NCBI RefSeq assembly: GCF_005930495.1
Contig: NZ_SJEX01000050.1
Coordinates: forward strand, 1-36,886
From: Modestobacter excelsi
Lineage (GTDB): Bacteria > Actinomycetota > Actinomycetes > Mycobacteriales > Geodermatophilaceae
Direction of reading: 5' to 3'
DNA: 36,886 nucleotides
Under the pieces are notes generated by a model. That model was given only the letters and a program-made list of their open reading frames with translations. It ran no database searches and was not told the origin of the DNA. The first letter of the stretch is position 1, and every line of letters begins with the position of its first letter. Below, piece by piece: positions 31,359-36,886 of the stretch. The translations under genes were made by a program, and so were the position numbers.

Positions 31359-32489
31359 ATGGCCGCTGTGGACAGCGTCCTCGTGATCGGCGGCGGTGTC
31401 GCCGGCGCCGCCACCGCGATCCTGCTGGCCGACGCCGGCGTCAGCGTCGACCTGGTCGAGATGAAGCCCGACGTGACCGCGCTCGGGTCGGGCATCACCC
31501 TGCAGGGCAACGCCCTGCGGGTGCTGCGCGAGCTCGCGGTGCTCGACGAGTGCCTGGTGCAGGGCTACGCCGCCGACCAGCTGGTGATCCGCGCGCCCGA
31601 CCCGGCGGCCACCGTGGTCGCCACGCTCACCGAGCACAGGTCCGGCGGTCCAGACCTGCCGGCCAGCATGGGGATGTACCGCCCGGACCTGGCCCGCGTC
31701 CTCATGGGCCGGGCCGAGCGGGCCGGGGTCAAGACCCGGTTCTCGACCACGGTGCAGGACCTGGAGCAGGATCCCTCGGGCGTCGACGTCCGGTTCACCG
31801 ATGGCTCGACGGGGCGCTACGACCTGGTGGTCGGCGCCGACGGGCTCCGCTCCTGGACCCGCCGACTGCTCGACGTCCCGCTCGAGACGCGCTCGGTCGG
31901 CATGGGCATCTGGCGGGTGTTCGCGCCTCGGCCGGCCGAGGTGGTCAGCTCCGAGGCGGTCTACGGCGGCCGGTGCTACATCGCCGGGTACACGCCGACG
32001 TCGGAGTCCTCGCTCTACGCCTTCCTGGTCGAGGACGCGCAGGACCGCACCACCATCACCGACGAGGAGAAGGTCGCCGTCGTCCGGGACCTGGCCGGCT
32101 CCTACGGCGGCCCGTGGCGGGAGATCCTCGAGGCGATCACCGATCCCGCCGCGATCAACTACACCTGGTTCGAGGAGCACCTGCTCGACGCCCCGTGGCA
32201 CCGCGGTCGGGTGGTCCTGGTCGGCGACGCCGCGCACACCTGCCCGCCCACCCTCGCCCAGGGCGCAGCTCAGGCCCTCGAGGACGCGGCCGTGCTCGTC
32301 GAGCTGCTCCTCAGCGCCGACGTCCTGGACGACGACCTGCTGTCGGCCTTCACCGCACGCCGGCTGCCGCGGGTGCGTGAGGTCGTCGAGGCCTCCGTGC
32401 AGCTGGCCCGCTGGCAGTTGGCGCACGAGCAGGGCGACGTCCCCGCGCTGATGGGCCGGATCGCGCAGCTCACCAGTACACGAGCCTGA
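31359..32489 (+). CDS. FAD-dependent monooxygenase, paralogue of the one at 19069-20199
   Basis: The 376-residue protein has VLVIGGGVAGAATAILLADAG, VVGADGLRSWTRRLL and GRVVLVGDAAHTCPPTLAQG, the three FAD/NAD(P)H signatures of UbiH/PHBH-type hydroxylases. ATG 31359 follows GAAGGAG at a suitable distance. It closes the right module (FAH, dioxygenase, monooxygenase). It is exactly as long as its left-module paralogue and shares many runs with it. Ring hydroxylation that yields the catechol for the neighbouring dioxygenase is the natural reading; the aromatic substrate cannot be told from sequence. Confidence 0.9.
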   Translation: MAAVDSVLVIGGGVAGAATAILLADAGVSVDLVEMKPDVTALGSGITLQGNALRVLRELAVLDECLVQGYAADQLVIRAPDPAATVVATLTEHRSGGPDLPASMGMYRPDLARVLMGRAERAGVKTRFSTTVQDLEQDPSGVDVRFTDGSTGRYDLVVGADGLRSWTRRLLDVPLETRSVGMGIWRVFAPRPAEVVSSEAVYGGRCYIAGYTPTSESSLYAFLVEDAQDRTTITDEEKVAVVRDLAGSYGGPWREILEAITDPAAINYTWFEEHLLDAPWHRGRVVLVGDAAHTCPPTLAQGAAQALEDAAVLVELLLSADVLDDDLLSAFTARRLPRVREVVEASVQLARWQLAHEQGDVPALMGRIAQLTSTRA

Positions 32490-32558
32490 CCGCACGACGG
32501 CAGAGGGCCACCACCCGCGGGCGCCGTCAGGGACCTGAATGGCCGACCACCGTTCGGC

Positions 32559-32885
32559 TCAGGACCTCCGGTACTGCGTGCGGGCGTAGTCGTCGTAGGG
32601 CGCGGGGTGCACCGTCGCCCTGATCCTGGAGAACCCGAGGGCGGTGTCGGGCGGGGTGCCCGGGCCGGGGTGCTCGCCCCAGACCAGCTCCACCTCGCTG
32701 CCAGGCGCAGCATGCTCGCGATCGATCACCGCGATCGAGAGGATGGCCCCCACGGGGTCGAGATGGGTGGCGTACTCCGACAGTCCGATGAGCTGCGAGC
32801 CCTTCTCCACGCGGTCCTTGCTGTAGCTCAGCAAGAAGTCGCGCTCCGGGCCGAACACCGCCGCGACGTCATCCGCGTCCCACAC
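32559..32885 (-). pseudogene. C-terminal fragment of a LigM/GcvT-like O-demethylase
   Basis: The roughly 108 residues read KDRVEKGSQLIGLSEYATHL, GAILSIAVIDREHAAPGSEV and VELVWGE. This is the C-terminal barrel of tetrahydrofolate-dependent aromatic O-demethylases of the LigM/aminomethyltransferase family. The folate-binding N-terminal and central domains (about 350 residues) are missing. The open frame's own start at 32885 is not a natural one. The remnant hints that the island once handled methoxylated aromatics such as lignin-derived acids. It joins out of frame to an oxidoreductase N-terminus. Confidence 0.6.
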
Positions 32886-32889
32886 GAGG

Positions 32890-33036
32890 GTGACCTTTCG
32901 CCGGTGCCAGGACGTCGTGCGAGTTCACCGACGACGCCGTCACCCGTACCAGGACCTCGTCGTCGGCCGGCTGGGGTCGTGGGACGTCGGCGAACACCGG
33001 AGAGGACGCTGCGGTGGGCAGCACGTAGGCGCGCAT
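32890..33036 (-). pseudogene. N-terminal fragment of a quinone-oxidoreductase-type (MDR) enzyme
   Basis: ATG 33036 overlaps the stop of the FAD monooxygenase (ATGA), so this was a coupled gene. It reads MRAYVLPTAASSPVFADVPR and then EVLVRVTASSVNSHDV, the standard beginning of zinc-free medium-chain NADPH:quinone-type reductases. After about 45 residues the sequence passes into the O-demethylase fragment in a different frame. The catalytic and cofactor domains are gone. Confidence 0.65.
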
Positions 33037-34214
33037 CAATAGGCCTCCTGCGCGATGCGCGCCTGAGCGCCCGGGATGCCCAGACCCAGCAGCTCGGTCT
33101 CCTCGGGGGTCAGGCCCTCACCTCCGGTCTCCTGCTTGAGCAGCGCCAGCGACATGTCCGCGACGAACAGCGCGCGGTCTCGCCTGCGCTCGAACCAGGT
33201 CTGGAGCGCACTGTCCAGGGTCGGGTGCTCGCTGAGGGCGGCGGCGAGTGTGACGGCGTCCTCCACCGCCATGGCCGCGCCCTGCGCCAGGTGCGGGGGA
33301 GCGGTGTGCGCGGCGTCACCGGCGATGGCGATCCTGCCGTGGAACCACGGCTCACGCACGGTCACGTGGTAGAGCGGCGCGTAGCTGACGTAGTTGTCGG
33401 CGGTGATGCTGTCGCGCATCTCCCCGATCCGACCGGAGAAGCCCTGCATCCGCTCCTTCGCGAGGCGGATGAAGTCGGCGGGGTCGAATCTGGGGTTGTC
33501 GGGTTCGGGGGTGACGAGCCCGAAGTACATCTGCTCGTCGCTGATCGGGGTGAGCACCGCCTTCGCCGGGCCACTCACGGCGAAGGCGATGTGCGTGAGG
33601 TCGGCCGGGCGCGGCATGGTGATCCGCCAGCACGCGGATCCGGTGAACCGAGGGGTGTAACGGTCGCCGAAGAGGTGTTCGCGGATCTTGGAGTTGACGC
33701 CGTCGAAGCCGACGAGCAGGTCGTAGCGGTCGCTGCCGGCGCCCCGGTCGCGCACGGGTGGGGTGCGCTTGCCGGTCCAGGTGGCCAGTTCGACCTCGAC
33801 ACCGTCGGCGTGCTCGGTGATGTTCCAGACCGTGGAGCCGGTGCGGATGCGAGCGCCGGCCTTCTCCGCGGCCTCGCGAAGGACGGCGTTGTAGAGGGGG
33901 CGGCTGATCGCGTTGTTCGACGGCGTGCCGTAGCGGCCCTCTGCCGGCGGGATGGACGCCACCTCGACCCCGGCCGGGTTCCAGATGGCCAGCGGCTCGA
34001 ACGGGAAGCCGACCGCCAGGCAGGCGTCCCGGACCCCGATCTCGTCCAACGCGGCCAGGGCGTTGTTCGGCTGGCTGAGCCCCACGCCCAGGACAGCTTC
34101 CGGACCCGACGCCTCTACGACGTCGACCTCGACGCCGCGCTGGCCGAGGGCGGCGGCCAGGGTCAGGCCGCCGACGCCGCCGCCCTGGATCAGCACTCTC
34201 CGGACCGCACCCAT
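33036..34214 (-). CDS. FAD-dependent aromatic monooxygenase
   Basis: The 392-residue flavoprotein hydroxylase has VLIQGGGVGGLTLAAALGQRG with acidic VVEA, the YDLLVGFDGVNSKIRE segment and GRIAIAGDAAHTAPPHLAQG. ATG 34214 follows GGAGA by 6 nt. It differs from the 19069/31359 pair and from the 17821 enzyme, giving four flavoprotein hydroxylases in the island. Its stop overlaps the start of the truncated quinone-oxidoreductase, so a reductase-type partner followed it originally. It points away from the right module's 3' end (convergent). Substrate unknown. Confidence 0.88.
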   Translation of the reverse strand: MGAVRRVLIQGGGVGGLTLAAALGQRGVEVDVVEASGPEAVLGVGLSQPNNALAALDEIGVRDACLAVGFPFEPLAIWNPAGVEVASIPPAEGRYGTPSNNAISRPLYNAVLREAAEKAGARIRTGSTVWNITEHADGVEVELATWTGKRTPPVRDRGAGSDRYDLLVGFDGVNSKIREHLFGDRYTPRFTGSACWRITMPRPADLTHIAFAVSGPAKAVLTPISDEQMYFGLVTPEPDNPRFDPADFIRLAKERMQGFSGRIGEMRDSITADNYVSYAPLYHVTVREPWFHGRIAIAGDAAHTAPPHLAQGAAMAVEDAVTLAAALSEHPTLDSALQTWFERRRDRALFVADMSLALLKQETGGEGLTPEETELLGLGIPGAQARIAQEAY

Positions 34215-34494
34215 CAGCAGTCTCCGAGCGTTGAGGCGTGGTCGTCAGCAGGAGCAGTCATCGAACATCCCATCGGGTGGTGGACCAGGGCGCTGAGGCA
34301 GGGAGGACAGCTCGTCCGTCTCCCGGTCCAGCAGTGCGACCTCTGTTCACGAGCACGCTAGGAACAGTCACGCCGGGCGGAAGTGATTGGTGGTGATCTC
34401 AGCGATTCGCCCGGCGCATGATCGGGGTCACATCCGCGAACAGGGGCAGGCTGAGCCCGGACGCCGGCGGTGGTGTGCGGACAGCGCAGCGCCT
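34215..34494. other. Intergenic region between island and transporter
   Basis: No gene is recognised. The region should hold the promoter of the minus-strand monooxygenase gene starting at 34214, and at its right end the terminator of the transporter gene. A locally A/T-richer stretch at about 34330-34420 is the best place for the promoter, but no -35/-10 pair is clear. Confidence 0.4.
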
Positions 34495-34520
34495 GCCCAC
34501 CCGGCCGGAGCCGGGTGGGC
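34495..34520 (-). terminator. Hairpin terminator downstream of the LIV binding-protein gene
   Basis: GCCCACCCGGC pairs perfectly with GCCGGGTGGGC across a CGGA loop (11-bp stem), 15 nt beyond the stop of the substrate-binding-protein gene on the minus strand. There is no T-run, as is common in high-GC actinobacteria. Confidence 0.75.
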
Positions 34521-34535
34521 GGCGCCGCGGTGCGG

Positions 34536-35762
34536 TCAGCCCTGCGCGAGGTCGGCCGCGTCGACGACGTCGCCGGCGTCCTGCCAGCTGGTCCCGTCGA
34601 ACTGGAGCACCTGGTACTGGTGCACCAGTCGGCTGCCAGGCCCGGCGGTGAGCTGCATGCCGGGCAGCAGCGCCGGGTTGTCGGCGCCGTCGATGGCGTC
34701 CCAGGCCTTGGTGAAGGCCTCGCCACCCTCGCCGTCGGAGTCCTCGAGCGTTGCCACGATGGCCGCGGCCGCCCCGTAGCCCTCGATCGCCAGGTAGCTG
34801 TCGGCGTTCTTCGCGTCGCCGTACTGCCCGATGTCCGTCCGGAAGGCCTTGACGCCCTCGTCCTCGGCCCAGCGCGGGTCGGCCGGGTCCTTGAAGTACT
34901 GGGCGGTCAGGGCGCCGGTCACGTTCGGCAACCCGGCCGGACCGATCGACGTCGCGAAGTCGGAGGCGGCGCTGTAGAGATAGACCTGCGGCTTGTAACC
35001 GATGTCGGCCATCGTGCGCAGGGTGGCCGACTGCGCCGGGCCGACGACCGCGAGGAACAGCGTGTCGACGCCGGCGCCGCGCAGCTCGTTCAGCTGGCTG
35101 GTGAGGTCGACGACGCCGGGAGCGACGGTGAGGACCTTGGCCGGGGCCACCCCGGCGGCGGTCAGGCCCTCGACCTGGCTCGTGGTCAGGTCGTTGTTGA
35201 TGCCGAGCACCCCCACCGTGGCGCCCGGCCCGGCCTCGGCGATGTGCTGTCCGACGACCTGGCCCTCCCAGCTGCCGTCGGGGAACCACCCGCGGGTGTA
35301 GGGGGTGGCGTCGGTGTCGGAGAGCGCCGCCTGGGTGCCGAAGGCGACCTGGGCGACCTTCTGGGCGTTGAGGTACGGCGCGGTCGCCGACGAGATGCCA
35401 CCGAAGGTGAGGACGACGCCCGCGCTGTCCTTCGAGACCAGTTGGCGAGCGTTGTCGGCCTGCCGCGCCGGGTCGTAGCCGTCGTCGAGGAGCTGGTAGT
35501 CGATCTTCCGACCGTTGATCCCGCCGTCGGCGTTCACGTGCTGGAAGTACGCCGAGGCGCCGTCGGCGACGGCTGCGGCCCCCGCGAGCGGCCCGCTGAG
35601 CGGGAAGCTCATCCCGACCACGATCGGCTGGTCCGAACTCGACCCCGAGCCAGATGAGGAGGAGTCGTCACTGCGGCCGCTGCAGGCGGCCGTCAGCAGC
35701 AGGCTGCCGGCCGCCAGCGCGACGACCGCGCGACGAGACCACGGGCCAGTGGCAACGGACAT
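34536..35762 (-). CDS. ABC transporter substrate-binding lipoprotein, branched-chain amino acid (LivK) type
   Basis: The 408-residue protein has a basic N-terminus, a hydrophobic segment and a lipobox LTAAC with the lipidated cysteine at C27. A serine-rich linker follows, then the periplasmic-binding fold IVVGMSFPLSGPLAG of the LIV family (Peripla_BP_6). It should be anchored outside the membrane and deliver ligand to a LivHM permease. LIV-type proteins bind amino acids but also aromatic acids, amides and short acids; next to this island an aromatic ligand is plausible but unproven. It lies 87 nt downstream of livM on the same strand and is the last gene of the transporter operon, with a hairpin after its stop. 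Confidence 0.92.
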   Translation of the reverse strand: MSVATGPWSRRAVVALAAGSLLLTAACSGRSDDSSSSGSGSSSDQPIVVGMSFPLSGPLAGAAAVADGASAYFQHVNADGGINGRKIDYQLLDDGYDPARQADNARQLVSKDSAGVVLTFGGISSATAPYLNAQKVAQVAFGTQAALSDTDATPYTRGWFPDGSWEGQVVGQHIAEAGPGATVGVLGINNDLTTSQVEGLTAAGVAPAKVLTVAPGVVDLTSQLNELRGAGVDTLFLAVVGPAQSATLRTMADIGYKPQVYLYSAASDFATSIGPAGLPNVTGALTAQYFKDPADPRWAEDEGVKAFRTDIGQYGDAKNADSYLAIEGYGAAAAIVATLEDSDGEGGEAFTKAWDAIDGADNPALLPGMQLTAGPGSRLVHQYQVLQFDGTSWQDAGDVVDAADLAQG

Positions 35763-35849
35763 GGGAGTACCTCGCTCTCACTGCAGCGGTGCAGTGTCGG
35801 ACGGGAGGGGACGGCGGTCGCCGGCCCCTGGAACGGGATGGGACGGTGA

Positions 35850-36886
35850 TCAGGGCTGAGGGGTGCGGCGGGTCCGGCGAGGCAGCCGGGCGAACAGCCG
35901 CCCGACCCCACCGGCCACGCCGGACGGGAGGAAGAAGAGGGTGAGCAGCAGCGCCGCGGCGTAGACCAGCTGCGACCACTGCCCGCCGGTGGTGGAGCCG
36001 ATCTGCTGGCTGATCAGGTCGGGCAGGTAGACGATGAACGCCGCGCCCAGCAGGGCACCGGCCCACGTACGGGAGCCCCCGACCACGCACGCCGAGAGCA
36101 GCGTCAGCGAGAAGAACATCGAGTAGCTGTCGGGCACGGTGGAGGCCAGCACCAGACCACCGAGTGCACCACCGAGACCGGCCACCGCGCTGCTGATGCC
36201 GAACACGGTGACCGTGAGCCGGTTGACGTCGACGCCCTCTGACCGCGCCATCAGCGGGTTCACCCGCAGTGCCTCGATCGACCGGCCGAGCGGACCGGTG
36301 CTCAGGTTGCGGAGCACCACCAGGACGACGGTGACCACGAGGACCAGCAGCAGGAACTGGAACTGCTCGGGTGTGAGCCCCCAGGACCCGGGCGGGGTGA
36401 TCGGTGAGCCGGCCAGCTGCAGCCCCACCGTGCCGCCGGTGAGGTCGGCGAACCGGTTCAGCAGCAACGGGAAGACCGCCGCGATCGCGATGGTGAGCAG
36501 GCCCAGGTTGAGCCCGCGGACCCGCAGCGCCGGCAGGCCGATCAGCCAGCCGGCCGCCCCGGACACCGCGACGGCGGCCAGGACCGCCAGGGGCCAGGCC
36601 CAGTCGAGCTCCTTGACCAAGATCATCGCGGTGTACGCGCCCAGCCCGTACAGCGCGCCGTGCCCGGCGCTGATCTGCCCGGCCCGGCCGATGAGCAGGT
36701 TGAGGCCGGCCACCGCGATCGCGATGGTGAGCACCCGGGTGGCCTTGAACAGGTCGTAGTCGCTGATCAGGAAGGGCAGCAGCAGGCCGACGACGAACAG
36801 CGCGGTCCACGCCCACGTGGCCGGGCGCCGCCAGAGCGGCCGGAGGACGACCCGGCCCGGGGTGGTCAGGGCGGTCGGGGCGGTGG
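35850..36886 (-). CDS. livM: ABC transporter permease, LivM type (5' end outside window)
   Basis: The reading frame is open to the right edge, so the start lies beyond it. The last full codon at the edge begins at 36884, giving at least 344 residues. It is highly hydrophobic with about 8-10 membrane helices and holds the LivM signatures AGLNLLIGRAGQISAGHGALYG and GLPALRVRGLNLGLLTIAIA, plus the ABC-ATPase contact region EALRVNPLMARSEGVDV. It forms the channel of a branched-chain-amino-acid-type importer with LivH and the ATPases LivF/LivG, which should lie to the right. The arginine-rich tail is cytoplasmic. Confidence 0.9.
   Translation of the reverse strand, partial: TAPTALTTPGRVVLRPLWRRPATWAWTALFVVGLLLPFLISDYDLFKATRVLTIAIAVAGLNLLIGRAGQISAGHGALYGLGAYTAMILVKELDWAWPLAVLAAVAVSGAAGWLIGLPALRVRGLNLGLLTIAIAAVFPLLLNRFADLTGGTVGLQLAGSPITPPGSWGLTPEQFQFLLLVLVVTVVLVVLRNLSTGPLGRSIEALRVNPLMARSEGVDVNRLTVTVFGISSAVAGLGGALGGLVLASTVPDSYSMFFSLTLLSACVVGGSRTWAGALLGAAFIVYLPDLISQQIGSTTGGQWSQLVYAAALLLTLFFLPSGVAGGVGRLFARLPRRTRRTPQP

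Noticed and set aside
32520-32575. Terminator for the right module
   Set aside because: A short GCCGA/TCGGC pairing is present, but it is too short and unlike the strong hairpins elsewhere in the window.
1-36886. CRISPR array, rRNA, transposase or IS ends
   Set aside because: No regularly spaced repeats of CRISPR type, no rRNA-like sequence and no transposase-like frame were found. The only short tandem repeats are the 12-mers near the attachment sites.

Overview
The window is a very GC-rich actinobacterial chromosome segment. This rests on uniformly high GC, frequent GTG starts and GTGA/ATGA start-stop overlaps, LysR-controlled catabolic operons, and a tRNA-Pro(GGG) 3' half used as an integration site as in actinomycete integrative elements. 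A soil actinomycete, perhaps of the Geodermatophilaceae type, is a guess from overall gene content and is not demonstrated.

Region 1 (1-4000) is an integration hot spot. A two-gene mobile-element module (378-1873, minus strand) is followed by an attP-like array: tandem 12-bp repeats, the 3' half of tRNA-Pro starting at the anticodon loop, a strong hairpin, tandem 12-bp repeats again, and then a tyrosine recombinase that has lost its N-terminus. A second array (another tandem 12-mer plus the 3' end of a different tRNA-like sequence) lies just upstream of that recombinase.

Region 2 (4289-10815) is mixed. It holds an alpha/beta hydrolase, two gene fragments (esterase and NmrA-like), a helical repeat protein of unknown function with an exact 12-residue period, an MBL-fold hydrolase, an AcuI-type acrylyl-CoA reductase, and a 3-hydroxyisobutyryl-CoA hydrolase copy with its catalytic middle deleted.

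Region 3 (10874-16979) is a LysR-controlled operon that looks like valine/isobutyrate catabolism: aldehyde dehydrogenase, acyl-CoA dehydrogenase, 3-hydroxyisobutyryl-CoA hydrolase and 3-hydroxyisobutyrate dehydrogenase, the last three overlapping by 4 nt. The enoyl-CoA hydratase that should follow is cut off after about 33 codons and joined out of frame to the tail of another acyl-CoA dehydrogenase.

Region 4 (17097-34214) is a ring-cleavage catabolic island with mirror symmetry. At the centre, two paralogous LysR genes converge (27401-28354 plus, 28373-29308 minus). Each faces a divergent module encoding an FAH-family hydrolase/hydratase, an extradiol (VOC-fold) dioxygenase and a UbiH-type FAD monooxygenase. 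The left module also carries a translationally coupled trio (2-hydroxyacid dehydrogenase, APH/MtnK-like kinase, enolase homologue with altered active site), an Nramp metal transporter inside the operon and a further FAD monooxygenase. A fourth FAD monooxygenase lies on the right. The edges of the island are marked by chimeric gene fragments.

Region 5 (34495-36886) is a LIV-type ABC uptake system, with a lipoprotein binding protein and a LivM permease running off the right edge. It may import the substrate of the island.

The most interesting points are the dehydrogenase-kinase-enolase trio inside an aromatic operon, the mirrored duplicated modules, the attP-like arrays, the 12-residue repeat protein, and the repeated pattern of chimeric gene joins.
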